A stretch of DNA of 64,000 nt from positions 124,001 through 188,000 of the forward strand of contig NZ_CP023737.1 of NCBI RefSeq assembly GCF_002752655.1, written 5' to 3'. The first letter of the stretch is position 1. Every line of letters starts with the position of its first letter. Shown in pieces: positions 15,975-24,895 of the stretch. The translations under genes and the position numbers were made by a program. This DNA is from Methylosinus trichosporium OB3b. GTDB lineage: Bacteria; Pseudomonadota; Alphaproteobacteria; Rhizobiales; Beijerinckiaceae. Under the pieces are notes generated by a model. That model saw only the letters and a list, made by a program, of their open reading frames with translations. It was not told the origin of the DNA and made no database searches.

Positions 15975-17251
15975 GAGGGGGTCGGAACCGGGAATTCCGA
16001 GCGGCCGAACACATCCACCATATGGATTTTCGCGCCCGACTGCCCGCCCGGCTCGCGGAAGAACATCAGGAACAGTCCATTGGGGGCCCAAGTGGGGCCT
16101 TCATTGTGAAAGCCCTCGGTGAGGATGCGCTCGCCCGAGCCGTCCGGCTTCATCACGCCGATGCCGAAGGCGCCGCTCGATTGGCGCGTGAAGGCGATAT
16201 AGTCGCCCTTGGGCGACCAGACCGGCGTCGAATAATGACCGGGACCGAAGGAGATGCGCCGCGCGCCGCCGCCATTGGCGCTCATCACATAGATCTGCTG
16301 CGAGCCGCCGCGGTCGGATTCGAACACGATCTCCGCGCCGCTCGGCGAGTAGGAGGGGGAGGTGTCGATGGCGTTGGTGTCGGTCAGCCGCGTCGTCGTC
16401 CGCGAGCGCAGATCCATCGCATAGAGATTGGTCGAGGCGCCCTGCGACAGCGACATGACGATCTTCTGCCCGTCCGGCGAGAAGCGCGGCGCGAAGGTCA
16501 TGCCGGGGAAATTGCCGACCACCTCGCGCTGGCCGCTCTCTATGCTGAGCAGCAGCACCTTCGGATCGCCTGCGCCGAAGGACATATAGGTCACATCCTG
16601 CGACGAGGGCGAGAAGCGCGGCGTGACGACGAGATCATCGCCGCGCGAGAGATAGCGCACATTGGCGCCGTCCTGGTCCATGATGGCGAGCCGCTTGCGG
16701 CGGCGCTCCTTGGGGCCGCTCTCGTCGACGAAGACCACGCGCGTGTCGAAGAAGCCCTTCTCGCCGGTGATGCGCGTGAACACGGCGTCGGAGACGAGAT
16801 GGGCGACGCGGCGGGCAAATGCCGCCTCGGTCACATATTGCTGACCCGCCGCCTGCTCGCCGGTGGCGACGTCGAACAGGCGGAACTCGGTCTTGAGCCG
16901 CCCGTCGGGCCCGCGCTGCGCGCGGCCGGTGACCACATATTGCGCGCCGAGCGAGCGATAGAGATCGAGCTCCGGCGCGCCGTCCGAGGCCGCGGCCTGC
17001 TCGGGACGGCCGCCGGGTTCGATCGGCCGCAGGAATACGGAGCGATTGAAATTATTGACGATGACGCTGGTCAGCGTGCGCGCCGCCTCGTCGCCGGCGA
17101 AGGGCGCGACGGCGACGGCGACGGGCTGGAAGCCGCCGGAGGCGCGCAGGTCGAGCACGCGTCCGGCGCGAGCCGCCGGCGCGATGAGCGGGGCGAGGGC
17201 GGCGCCGGCGATGAGGCCGGCGGCGGAGCGGCGGGAGAGATCGAGCGTCAT
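15935..17251 (-). CDS. tolB: Tol-Pal system protein TolB
   Basis: The periplasmic protein is 438 residues. The signal region contains a twin arginine ([20 protein letters not shown], cleavage near ARAG), suggesting possible Tat export. Residues about 30-165 form the TolB N-terminal domain ([23 protein letters not shown]). From about 190 there are beta-propeller blades with repeated PRFSP, PSYSPSG, PVWSPKG and PTWAPNG motifs. TolB links TolA and Pal during cell constriction. No pal gene follows, because a permease converges from the other strand. Confidence 0.95.
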   Translation of the reverse strand: MTLDLSRRSAAGLIAGAALAPLIAPAARAGRVLDLRASGGFQPVAVAVAPFAGDEAARTLTSVIVNNFNRSVFLRPIEPGGRPEQAAASDGAPELDLYRSLGAQYVVTGRAQRGPDGRLKTEFRLFDVATGEQAAGQQYVTEAAFARRVAHLVSDAVFTRITGEKGFFDTRVVFVDESGPKERRRKRLAIMDQDGANVRYLSRGDDLVVTPRFSPSSQDVTYMSFGAGDPKVLLLSIESGQREVVGNFPGMTFAPRFSPDGQKIVMSLSQGASTNLYAMDLRSRTTTRLTDTNAIDTSPSYSPSGAEIVFESDRGGSQQIYVMSANGGGARRISFGPGHYSTPVWSPKGDYIAFTRQSSGAFGIGVMKPDGSGERILTEGFHNEGPTWAPNGLFLMFFREPGGQSGAKIHMVDVFGRSEFPVPTPSYASDPSWGPLQD

Positions 17252-17294
17252 TTGATGATCCGGGATGTTTCGGAAGACGGAAAGAAGCGCGGCG

Positions 17295-18518
17295 TCACAT
17301 GTCGTCGGTCATGTTGAACGTCGTGACATGCCAATGGTCATAGTAGGGGGCGAAGAATTCCGGGACCGACATGGGGCTGCAGCGTCGGATCGCCGCGAGC
17401 GCCTGCTCGCCGCGGCTGCGCTCGATCGGATCGGATGACGGGTTGAGCAGCCGCGGCGGCCCTTCGAGCGCGCCGGCGCGCGTCAGATGGAACTCGACGA
17501 GCGGCACATAGCTGCGCGCGTTCTGAACCAGAGCCGCCTGCCAGCAGCGACGATAATTCTCGATGAGATAGTCGTTGATTCGCGCCTCCATCGTCGGCGA
17601 CATGCGCGCGGCGTTCGCGGTCGGCGCGCCGAGCGAGGCCGTCTTGGTCATCTCCCGGCCGGTCGCGGCGCGGCGCTGCGGGGCCTCGCGGCTCAGGAGA
17701 TTGGCGATATTGGCGGCGTCGAACTTCGATTTGGGCGCGGTCTCGTCGCCCGATTTCGGCTTGGTCGCCGGTCTGTCGGATTTGCTGTCGGCAGGGCCGT
17801 CGGCGGGGGCCTTTTCCGTGCTCTTCTTGCGCTCGAGCAGCTTGGCCACCTCGTCGGTCTTCAGCCGCGGCTCGTCCTTGGCCATCGGCCGCTCCGCAGG
17901 CTTTTGAGGCGCCGCAGGCTTGGCGGGCTCGGGCTTCTCCACCTTCTCCGGCGGACGCGGCGGAGGCTTGGGACGCACGACCTCGGCGTCCTCCGGCTCG
18001 CGCTCCGGGGGCGAGGGCGCGGCCTTGGGCTGCGGCTTCGGCGGCTCCGCCTTGGGTGGCTCCGGTTTCGGCGGCTCCGCTTTCGCCCGCTCGATCTTGG
18101 GCGGTTCCGGCTTCGTCGGAGTGGGACGCGCGGGCGGCTCGGGCTTCGGCGGCAGGGCCGCGACGCGCTTGGGCGGGGGCGGCGTCTCCGGCCGATCCTC
18201 GGGCTCCTCCTGGCGGGGGCGCAGCGGCGGCGGCGGGGCGGAAATATCCTTCTTCGCTTCGGCGAGCGGCGGCAGCGGCTTGGTCTCGGCGGTTTCCGCG
18301 CGCTTGTCGACGCGCTGAACGGGCTTTATTTCCTTGGCGGTCTTCTCGCCCTTCATCACCTCATTGACCGTCGAATCGGTCACGATGTCGACCGGCACGG
18401 CCTCCTGCGCATCCTCGAACTTGCGCGCCTCCGGAAAGGCCAGCAGAGCCGCGAGCAGCAGCCCGACATGGGCCGCCGCCGAGACCGGAAGGCCGGGCTG
18501 CGGACGCGTCTTCTTCAA
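17295..18518 (-). CDS. tolA: TolA-like cell envelope protein
   Basis: The 407-residue protein starts at a TTG (18518), nine bases after tolR. A single membrane anchor lies at about 8-30 ([20 protein letters not shown]). A long Pro/Lys/Glu-rich periplasmic rod follows (about 60-230, many PKPEPPK-type repeats). It ends in a compact C-terminal domain (about 300-407; [18 protein letters not shown], with paired cysteines in RRCW and RRCSPMS). The Pro-rich composition is the alphaproteobacterial style, unlike the Ala/Lys helix of E. coli TolA. Confidence 0.9.
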   Translation of the reverse strand: MKKTRPQPGLPVSAAAHVGLLLAALLAFPEARKFEDAQEAVPVDIVTDSTVNEVMKGEKTAKEIKPVQRVDKRAETAETKPLPPLAEAKKDISAPPPPLRPRQEEPEDRPETPPPPKRVAALPPKPEPPARPTPTKPEPPKIERAKAEPPKPEPPKAEPPKPQPKAAPSPPEREPEDAEVVRPKPPPRPPEKVEKPEPAKPAAPQKPAERPMAKDEPRLKTDEVAKLLERKKSTEKAPADGPADSKSDRPATKPKSGDETAPKSKFDAANIANLLSREAPQRRAATGREMTKTASLGAPTANAARMSPTMEARINDYLIENYRRCWQAALVQNARSYVPLVEFHLTRAGALEGPPRLLNPSSDPIERSRGEQALAAIRRCSPMSVPEFFAPYYDHWHVTTFNMTDDM

Positions 18519-18527
18519 GGCGAGCGC

Positions 18528-18980
18528 TCACTTCTTGTCGGACTCGGTCACCAGAGCGACCTTCTTGTAGCCGGCCGTCGTCACCATCGACATGACCTCG
18601 GCGACGCGGCCGTAATTCACCGTCTTCGAGGCGCGCATGTAGATGCGTTCATCGAAGCCGGCCTTGGCCGATTCTTTCAGCCTGTCGAGCAGCTTGTCGA
18701 GTTCGACAGGCTGATCCATGAGGAACAGCTGTCCCTTCTCGTCGACGGCGATGGATAGCGGCTTTTGATCGATGTTGAGCGGGCCCGCCTTGGTCTGCGG
18801 CAGGTCCACGGCGACGCCGGTCGCGAGCAGGGGCGCCGCCACCATGAAGATGATCAGCAGCACCAGCATCACATCGATGAAGGGCGTCATATTGATGTCG
18901 GCCATGGCGCTATGGCGAGGCGCGCCGCGCCGCCGCCTGCCGCCGCCCGTCTTGCGTCCCGCCGCCGCTGACATGCCCAT
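18528..18980 (-). CDS. tolR: Tol-Pal system protein TolR (ExbD family)
   Basis: The protein is 150 residues with one membrane segment. The conserved proton-path Asp lies in INMTPFIDVMLVLLIIFMV. The periplasmic domain has VDLPQTKAGPL, KPLSIAVDEKGQLFL and the terminal VALVTESDKK. TolR completes the TolQ-TolR motor. It lies 12 bases after tolQ. An Arg-rich N-terminal tail precedes the membrane segment. Confidence 0.94.
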   Translation of the reverse strand: MGMSAAAGRKTGGGRRRRGAPRHSAMADINMTPFIDVMLVLLIIFMVAAPLLATGVAVDLPQTKAGPLNIDQKPLSIAVDEKGQLFLMDQPVELDKLLDRLKESAKAGFDERIYMRASKTVNYGRVAEVMSMVTTAGYKKVALVTESDKK

Positions 18981-18992
18981 CGGCGCCTCCGC

Positions 18993-19733
18993 TCAGGCCG
19001 CGCGGTCGCGGCCGCCGGTCTGGCCGGCGTGCTGGTCGATCTGGCGCGAGAGAATGGCGGAAAATTCGTCGGCGAAGCTGTCGAGGCGAGCCTGCGCGCG
19101 GGCGACGTCGCCTTGCAGCTTGTTATAGGCGACGAGCGCCGGAATGGCGGCGAAGAGGCCGATGGCGGTGGCGAGCAAAGCCTCGGCGATGCCCGGCGCG
19201 ACCACGGCGAGCGAGGTGTTCTTCGACGCCGCGATGGAGCGGAAGGAGGTCATGATGCCCCAGACCGTGCCGAACAGCCCGACGAAGGGACCGGCCGAGG
19301 CGACGGTGGCGAGCACCAGGAGATTGGATTCGAGCTTCTCGACCTCGCGGGCGATCGACACGTCGAGCACTTTGTCGATGCGCGCCTGCAACCCCATGAA
19401 GGAGGCGCCGGCGGTCTGGAAGGAGCGCTTCCATTCGCGCATGGCGGCGACGAAGAGGCTGGCCATGGCTCCGGTCGGCCGGTCCTGCAGCTTGGAATAG
19501 AGATCCTCGAGCGAGGAGCCGGACCAGAACACCTCCTCGAAGCGGTCCATGGCGCGGCGCGTGCGCGTGAACAGAATCACCTTGTCGACGATGATCGCCC
19601 AGCACCAGATCGAGGCGGCGAGCAGCCCGATCATCACCAGCTTCACGACGATATGGGCGCCGAGGAACATGCCCCAGATGGAGATTTCAACGGGCGCAGC
19701 GGCGATGGGCGCCGCGATTTCGGCTGGATTCAT
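18993..19733 (-). CDS. tolQ: Tol-Pal system protein TolQ (ExbB/MotA family)
   Basis: The motor subunit is 246 residues with three membrane segments ([60 protein letters not shown]). Motifs typical of TolQ are [12 protein letters not shown] and [17 protein letters not shown] precedes the ATG. It starts the tolQRAB transcript or continues it from ybgC across a 232-base gap. Confidence 0.95.
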   Translation of the reverse strand: MNPAEIAAPIAAAPVEISIWGMFLGAHIVVKLVMIGLLAASIWCWAIIVDKVILFTRTRRAMDRFEEVFWSGSSLEDLYSKLQDRPTGAMASLFVAAMREWKRSFQTAGASFMGLQARIDKVLDVSIAREVEKLESNLLVLATVASAGPFVGLFGTVWGIMTSFRSIAASKNTSLAVVAPGIAEALLATAIGLFAAIPALVAYNKLQGDVARAQARLDSFADEFSAILSRQIDQHAGQTGGRDRAA

Positions 19734-19793
19734 CGGTCAATATCCTCGAGAACGCGCCTGAATGTTCGAGACGGCGCGGGGCCCAGGCGGCTC

Positions 19794-19813
19794 GCGTCGC
19801 ATGCATGCGACGC
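19794..19813. repeat. perfect 20-bp palindrome between ybgC and tolQ
   Basis: GCGTCGCATGCATGCGACGC is a perfect loopless palindrome 61 bases upstream of tolQ. A loopless site favours a dimeric DNA-binding protein over an RNA hairpin. It lies in the 232-base gap that separates ybgC from tolQ, where a second promoter could be placed. I saw no other gene or structure in the gap. Confidence 0.55.
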
Positions 19814-19965
19814 CGCCCGGACGCCGCTCAAATCCGCATATGGCCGTGAAATCCGCCTGGATTTGGGCCTCGATGCGATGCACAATCAAATTTGAACGAA
19901 ACGATTAAGGCGAAGTAAAGGACCCTTCGCCACATCCCGCGTAAAACCCGGCCATTGCCCCCATT

Positions 19966-20400
19966 TCACGGGGGCGGAGCGGCGGGCGCCAGCGCCGATT
20001 CGAATTTTTGCCGCACGTCTGCCGGCAGGCGCCGCGCCTTGCCGCCCTCGACCGCGGCGACCTTGACCAATGCCGTGACAAGCGGCTCCTCCCCGCGCAA
20101 AACGCGCTGGGCCAGATCGACCGAGGCGCCGGCGACCTGCTCGACCCTGGTCTCCACCGTGAGCAGATCGTCCATCAGCGCCGGGCGGCGAAAGTCGATC
20201 GTTATCGCGCGCACGACGAAGAACAAGCCGCCGCCCGGGCTCTCGAGGAGGGCGCGCTGAAAAATGCCGAGGTCGCGCAACAGCTCCGTGCGGCCGCGCT
20301 CCATGAAGCGCAGATGCGAAGCATGATAGACGAGGCCGGAGAAATCCGTGTCCTCATAATAGACGCGGACGGACAGGCGATGCGGAACGGGAGCGATCAT
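19966..20400 (-). CDS. ybgC: Tol-Pal-associated acyl-CoA thioesterase
   Basis: The 144-residue hotdog-fold thioesterase has the signature YYEDTDFSGLVYHASHLRFM, which holds the catalytic Asp of the 4HBT family. ERGRTELLRDLGI and FFVVRAITIDFRRPALMDD follow, as usual in YbgC. YbgC hydrolyses acyl-CoA or acyl-ACP and is genetically tied to the Tol operon, which follows downstream here. Confidence 0.93.
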   Translation of the reverse strand: MIAPVPHRLSVRVYYEDTDFSGLVYHASHLRFMERGRTELLRDLGIFQRALLESPGGGLFFVVRAITIDFRRPALMDDLLTVETRVEQVAGASVDLAQRVLRGEEPLVTALVKVAAVEGGKARRLPADVRQKFESALAPAAPPP

Positions 20401-20496
20401 TCGGCGCGGGGCGTCACTCGAAAGAGGGCGGGGCCCCTTCGATCGGAGCGCCCGCTCCGATATACAGCAGCGCGGCGCGCTGCGCAGCCGCTTTTC

Positions 20497-20540
20497 GCTG
20501 GAGCCTTATCCGATCCTATGGGATCGGATAAGGCTCCAGC
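20497..20540. repeat. perfect 20-bp-arm palindrome with 4-base loop
   Basis: GCTGGAGCCTTATCCGATCC (20497-20516) is followed by TATG and then its exact inverse (20521-20540). It stands upstream of both neighbouring genes, so it is not a terminator for either. Perfect arms of this length suggest a recently spread REP-like unit or a strong binding site. Confidence 0.75.
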
Positions 20541-20566
20541 ATTCTCTCGTGTGAGCGAATTCTCAT

Positions 20567-20590
20567 CGATCGAACGATTCCGTTCGATCG
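20567..20590. repeat. second perfect palindrome, 10-bp arms
   Basis: CGATCGAACG (20567-20576), ATTC, then CGTTCGATCG (20581-20590). It lies 26 bases after the larger palindrome, making a tandem pair in one divergent promoter region. Confidence 0.65.
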
Positions 20591-20707
20591 GAAAGCGCTC
20601 TGAGGGGGGCGCGGCGCGGGCGGTCGGAAAAGGGTCGCGATCAATATGTATTCGTGTTATATAATGAGAAAGTCGGCGTGGCGCGACGCAGTGCGAGCAG
20701 AGGCATG

Positions 20708-21538
20708 ATGAACAAAGAAAAATGTCTGCTCGTCTGCGGCGCCGGCGAAAGAGGCTCGGCGGTGGCGCGGCGTCTGCTCGGCGAGGGCTATGCGGTCGTG
20801 CTGCATCAGGAGACGGCGCCGCGCATTCTGCGCCGGCGCATGTGCTTCGCGGACGCCTGGTTCGACGGAGCGACGACCTTGGGCGCGGTCGAGGCGCGGC
20901 TCGTGCGCTCGCCCAAGGACTTTTTGTGCGGCATGCAGACGCGGCAGTTCATTCCGATCCTGCTTCGGCCGTTCGCCGAGGTCGTCGAGCGCTGGCCCTG
21001 GGACGCGATCATCGCGGCTCCAGATCCGGGCGATCGGCCGTCGCCGCGGCTCGTCGATCTCGCCGAGCTCACCATCGGCGTCGGCTCTGGCTTCGTCGCC
21101 GGCGCCGATTGCGATCTCGTCGTCTGGACCGAGGAGCCGGACCCCGGGGCGGTGCTGCGCGCCGGGGACACGCCGCCGCAGCGTCGCATCGAATATGACC
21201 GCCGCGCGCTCGAATATTGGGACGTGATCGCGCCGGTCGACGGCGCCTTCGCGGCGGCGCAGCCGATCGGCGCCAAGGTCGCGGCCGGCGATCTCATCGG
21301 CCGCATCGGCGACACGGCAATTCGGGCGCCGGTCGCGGGGCGCATCAGCGGGCTCGCCAGGCCGGATCTCGCCTGCCTCGCAGGAATGCCCGTGGGCGAG
21401 ATCGCCACCGCCGAGGCGGCCCCGGTCGTCGGCGTCGGCGAGCGCAATAAGCTGATCGCCCGCGGCGTCTCCTTCGCGATCGAGATGGAGGCGCACGGGT
21501 TTGCGCCGGTCGCTATCGGCGCACGCTTCCGTGGATAG
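20708..21538 (+). CDS. EF2563/YqeB-like molybdenum hydroxylase accessory protein
   Basis: The product is about 276 residues. The N-terminus is a Rossmann-like motif (LLVCGAGERGSAVARRLL), then VVLHQETAPRILRRRMCFAD, which is the pattern of the EF2563/YqeB family found with selenium-dependent molybdenum hydroxylases and XdhC-type maturation genes. The C-terminal half (EYWDVIAPVDGAFAAA, VAAGDLIGRIGDTAIRAPVA) resembles a lipoyl/biotinyl-like beta-hammerhead. The start is uncertain: ATGs at 20705 and 20708 and a GTG at 20654 are all in frame; 20708 has the best spacing to AGAGG. No molybdoenzyme gene lies nearby, so its partner is elsewhere. Confidence 0.65.
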   Translation: MNKEKCLLVCGAGERGSAVARRLLGEGYAVVLHQETAPRILRRRMCFADAWFDGATTLGAVEARLVRSPKDFLCGMQTRQFIPILLRPFAEVVERWPWDAIIAAPDPGDRPSPRLVDLAELTIGVGSGFVAGADCDLVVWTEEPDPGAVLRAGDTPPQRRIEYDRRALEYWDVIAPVDGAFAAAQPIGAKVAAGDLIGRIGDTAIRAPVAGRISGLARPDLACLAGMPVGEIATAEAAPVVGVGERNKLIARGVSFAIEMEAHGFAPVAIGARFRG

Positions 21539-21540
21539 CT

Positions 21541-22200
21541 CTATCTGGTGGTTTTAGCTTTTTTGCCGGATTGATGTTTGATAGAATCTGACAAATCAGC
21601 TGTAGGTGGGCCAAGCCCACCTATCGGCAGAATGTTGGATTTTTCTTCCTTTTTTGAAGCGATGACTTCTGGATAGACGTATGCAACATAGACAAGAAAA
21701 AAAGCAAATGAAACAACAAGGATAATGAGCCCAATTATTGACGATCGAACAGTCACTCTATTTCTTTCAAATATTAACTCGCTGTCAAGAGGTTCGCTAT
21801 TTGGTGTCATTGTGTTTGGGGCTGTCGCTGATATCCGGCGCGCGATGGAGATTTGAATATAAGATAGAATAACTCCAGAAAATGTAATTATAACAACAAG
21901 CCAAAGCAATATAGAGTTTGATCTGTATTGCTGCAAGTGGATTGTATTTCGTATTGTAAACTCATTTAGCTCTCCCTGTTCGTGGATTTCTCCGAAGCAA
22001 AAGTCTCTAATTTCTGGTAACGATAACTGTTTATATTTATTTGCACTATCTTCAATTTTAGATCTGCATGAATCTATCGTTAAAAGTTTCGCGTTAAATG
22101 CCTCTGGTATGGTGTTAAATGCGTTGTTTACGATTAATCCAATTGCTACTCCCAATGAAAGAGCGAGTATAGTAGAGATAGATATCAAAATCTGGCGCAT
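21541..22200 (-). CDS. AT-rich-coded membrane protein of unknown function
   Basis: I do not recognise a family. The 219-residue product has three hydrophobic segments (ILISISTILALSLGVAIGLI at 4-23; NSILLWLVVIITFSGVILSY near 95-114; SIIGLIILVVSFAFFLVYVA near 155-175). A cysteine pair lies in the loop after the first segment (DSCRSK and RDFCFGE). The base composition is strikingly low in GC against its neighbours and codon use is AT-ending, so the gene was probably acquired horizontally. It converges on the EF2563-like gene with only two bases between the stops. Confidence 0.7.
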   Translation of the reverse strand: MRQILISISTILALSLGVAIGLIVNNAFNTIPEAFNAKLLTIDSCRSKIEDSANKYKQLSLPEIRDFCFGEIHEQGELNEFTIRNTIHLQQYRSNSILLWLVVIITFSGVILSYIQISIARRISATAPNTMTPNSEPLDSELIFERNRVTVRSSIIGLIILVVSFAFFLVYVAYVYPEVIASKKEEKSNILPIGGLGPPTADLSDSIKHQSGKKAKTTR

Positions 22201-22209
22201 TGATGGAAT

Positions 22210-22473
22210 CTACTCTGTTGTTCCTGCGGTCGTATTGCAGTGGCAGACCCTTTTTGGTGCGATCGGTTCGTTGTCGCTCACGATGCAGCTACCTATCGGC
22301 GTGCGACAATCCACCATTCGGCGATCTGAAGGTAGGTTGGGAGGAGTTATCCGCGCTGCTGGCGGTCCGCCTACGAGTGGATGGTGCGAACTTTCAGCAG
22401 CGGGGCCGGGGAGCGGCTGCGTAATACTGACGGCAAATGTCAATGCCGGAAGGAAAAAAAGGCTCGTTCTCAT
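22210..22473 (-). CDS. small secreted protein of unknown function
   Basis: The 87-residue product starts with a plausible signal peptide (MRTSLFFLPALTFAVSITQP, cleavage near GPAAES). The remainder is Pro-rich with four cysteines (VDCRTPIGSCIV, RVCHCNTT), suggesting disulfides. Its stop lies nine bases before the ATG of the AT-rich membrane gene on the same strand, so the two may form one operon and one acquired unit. Evidence for expression is limited to the signal peptide and gene spacing. Confidence 0.45.
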   Translation of the reverse strand: MRTSLFFLPALTFAVSITQPLPGPAAESSHHPLVGGPPAARITPPNLPSDRRMVDCRTPIGSCIVSDNEPIAPKRVCHCNTTAGTTE

Positions 22474-22670
22474 TGCGAAGACCTCGGATGGTTGAGCTAG
22501 CCGCCGCCCCCAATACGTAAGGCGCCCGAGGAACCAACTATGTCATGCGGAGACGTCGACAAGCTGACTGCGAATCCTGTGCTATCTTTGTCGCTTAGTT
22601 CTCGTTTCCAATGTTTATACAGCGCAATCCGGGGTGCGCCGTTCACGCCTCCGTTGTTTGTCTCCAGCGC

Positions 22671-23408
22671 TTAGCTTCGCAGCGCATCGAAGGTCGCCGC
22701 CGCTTCCTTCGCGTCGAAGTCGGCGACGGCGGCCGGCGACAGGGGGTCTTCTCCCTCGGTCCAGCGCAATTCGGCCTCCGGCGTCGACAGCGCCAAGGTG
22801 ACGGCGCCATTGAGCTCATAGAGGCCGAAGGCGAGGCCCGCGCCGCGCAGCGACGCCATCATCGCGTTCTGCACCAGGCTGCGCACCACGAGATGCGGCG
22901 TCGAGATCGCCGCCTCGACATCGGCGCCCGCCGTCGCCGCGCGGCAGGCGGCTTCGTCATAGGAGGCGTGGCCGCGGCAGGCGAGCGGGCGCACGCGATA
23001 GGCGAGGCAGAGGCCGTCCTCGATGAAAGGGCAGATGCGCTGCATCGCCATGCGCTCGCGCTCGCCGAGGCCGGACGCCGCGGCGGCGCTGCGGATGCGG
23101 CCGACGAGATCGACGCCGTGCTGCGCGAGAAAAGCGGCGTTGGCCGCAACGAAGCGGGCGACGAGAAACACTTCCGGCGCCGTCGCCACCACCCGAATGA
23201 CGCAGCAGGCCGGGCAATCGCCCTTGCAGGCGAGAGCCGGCGCGCCCTCCGCCTGGATGGCGACATTGCCGTCGAAGCTGTCGAAGGCTTGCAGGCACAG
23301 GGCGCCGACGAAATCATGCCGGCCCCGGCGCGCGCGGATCGTGCCGTCGAACGCCTGCGTCATCGCCGCGAAGAAGGCCTGCGGCCCATGGTCATCGGCC
23401 CCACTCAT
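22671..23408 (-). CDS. YkgJ-like cysteine cluster protein
   Basis: The product is 245 residues from the ATG at 23408. It carries the zinc/iron-chelating pattern of the YkgJ family: CKGDCPACC (near residue 62), then ICPFIEDGLCLAYRVRPLAC and a final cysteine in DEAACRA. Members bind a metal or Fe-S cluster through these eight or so cysteines; the substrate is unknown. An AT-rich string containing TATAGTATAGTTA lies upstream (23438-23455) and probably includes its promoter. Confidence 0.8.
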   Translation of the reverse strand: MSGADDHGPQAFFAAMTQAFDGTIRARRGRHDFVGALCLQAFDSFDGNVAIQAEGAPALACKGDCPACCVIRVVATAPEVFLVARFVAANAAFLAQHGVDLVGRIRSAAAASGLGERERMAMQRICPFIEDGLCLAYRVRPLACRGHASYDEAACRAATAGADVEAAISTPHLVVRSLVQNAMMASLRGAGLAFGLYELNGAVTLALSTPEAELRWTEGEDPLSPAAVADFDAKEAAATFDALRS

Positions 23409-23522
23409 CGAACGCGCCTCTCGCCTGTCTCGTTTCTCGTTATATAGTATAGTTACATGCAGCATGGCAAGCGCGAGCTCATCGAAGCTCAGCGGCTCCT
23501 TTCTCCCGCGCGCCACGGCCGC

Positions 23523-24890
23523 TCACGCCTTCACGATCTTGTCGGCGACGACGCCGCGTCGCGCATAGACATTGCGGGTGTCGACCACCACCGCCACATT
23601 GTCGAGGATCGCATCATAATCGAGATCGTCGTGGTCGGTCACGATCACGGCTGCGGCGAAACGTCTCCGCGTGATGTCGAGGAGCGAGACGCTTCTGCGG
23701 CCGGCGAGCCGCGCATGTTCGCGCGTCGGCGGCAGCACCGGCACCAGCGGATCATAATAAGAGACTTTCGCCTCCCGCGCCTCCAACTGCTCGATGATGC
23801 GCAGGGCGGGGCTTTCCCGCATGTCATCGATGTTCTTCTTATAGGCGACGCCGATGATGACGATCTCGGTCCGGTAGAACCCCCGTTGCACGGCGCGGTC
23901 GAGCGCCAGCCCGAGCCGCGCCACCACATGATTGGGCATGCTCGTGTTGATCTCGCCGGCGAGCTCGATGAATTTTGTCGATATCTCGTATTCGCGCGCC
24001 TTCCAGGTCAGATAGAAGGGATCGATGGGGATGCAGTGGCCGCCGAGGCCGGGCCCCGGATAGAAGGCCATGAAGCCGAACGGCTTGGTCTTCGCCGCGT
24101 CGATCACCTCCCAGATGTCGACGCCCATCGTATCGAAAATGACCTTGAGCTCGTTGACGAGCGCGATATTGACCGCGCGAAAAATATTCTCGGTCAGCTT
24201 GGTCGCCTCGGCGGCCCGGGTCGAGCTCACCGGCACCACCCTATCGATCATGCCTTCGTAGAGCGCGAGGGCGAGCCGCCGCGAGGCGTCGTCATCGGCG
24301 CCGACGACCTTGGTGATCGTGCGCGTCGTGAAGTCGGCGTTGCCCGGGTCCTCGCGCTCGGGCGAGAAGGCAAGAAAATAGCCGTCTCCGCAGACGAGGT
24401 CGCTGGTCTCGAGAATCGGGCGCATGATTTCGTCCGTGGTGCCGGGCCAGGTGGTCGATTCCAGCACGACGAGATGATGCTTGCGCAGATGACCGCGAAT
24501 CGTCCGGGTCGTGCTCTCGACGAAGGAGAGATCGGGATCGCGGTTCTTCGTCAGCGGCGTCGGCACGCAGACGAGGATCGCGTCGACATCGGCGAGCGCC
24601 GCGAAGTCGATGGTCGACTCGAAACGGCCGGTCGCTGCGGCCATCGCGATCACCTCGTCGGAAATGTGCCGCAAATAGCTGCGCCGGCGCGTGATCGCCT
24701 CGATCTTCGACGGATCGATGTCGAAGCCGATGGTGCGAAAGCCGGACATCGCCGCGGTCAAGGCGAGCGGCAGGCCGACATAGCCGAGGCCGATGACGCC
24801 GACCGTGATGCTTTTCGAACGATAGCGACGAAGCAGCGCCTCGAGTTCGGCGGACACGGAATCATCGGGATTATTCGAGCTGAAACCCAT
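23523..24890 (-). CDS. nucleotide sugar dehydrogenase (UDP-HexNAc 6-dehydrogenase type)
   Basis: The protein is 455 residues from the ATG at 24890. The NAD-binding motif is VGVIGLGYVGLPLAL (about 30-44). The middle domain has KLTENIFRAVNIALVNEL. The catalytic cysteine (about C286) sits in GPGLGGHCIPIDPFYL. The sequence follows the WbpA/WecC/TviB branch that oxidises UDP-GlcNAc or UDP-ManNAc at C6. It is the last gene of the long minus-strand EPS operon, which begins with wecB; together they would make UDP-ManNAcA. An assignment as UDP-GlcNAc dehydrogenase cannot be excluded. Confidence 0.9.
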   Translation of the reverse strand: MGFSSNNPDDSVSAELEALLRRYRSKSITVGVIGLGYVGLPLALTAAMSGFRTIGFDIDPSKIEAITRRRSYLRHISDEVIAMAAATGRFESTIDFAALADVDAILVCVPTPLTKNRDPDLSFVESTTRTIRGHLRKHHLVVLESTTWPGTTDEIMRPILETSDLVCGDGYFLAFSPEREDPGNADFTTRTITKVVGADDDASRRLALALYEGMIDRVVPVSSTRAAEATKLTENIFRAVNIALVNELKVIFDTMGVDIWEVIDAAKTKPFGFMAFYPGPGLGGHCIPIDPFYLTWKAREYEISTKFIELAGEINTSMPNHVVARLGLALDRAVQRGFYRTEIVIIGVAYKKNIDDMRESPALRIIEQLEAREAKVSYYDPLVPVLPPTREHARLAGRRSVSLLDITRRRFAAAVIVTDHDDLDYDAILDNVAVVVDTRNVYARRGVVADKIVKA

Positions 24891-24895
24891 TGAGA

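Larger units (their letters stand above)
20401..20707. promoter_or_regulatory. divergent intergenic region with a consensus -10 box
   Basis: This 307-base region separates ybgC (minus) and the EF2563-like gene (plus). It holds two separate perfect palindromes, listed individually. TATAAT at 20660-20665 is an exact -10 consensus 42 bases upstream of the plus-strand ATG, but no good -35 box stands 16-18 bases before it. A very similar AT-rich string (TATAACGAGAAA on the minus strand near 23435-23450) lies before the YkgJ-like gene. Confidence 0.4.

Noticed and set aside
14882..17317. Plus-strand open frame of 811 codons
   Set aside because: It overlaps the AI-2E gene in another frame and tolB antisense; both of those have clear family motifs and this frame has none.
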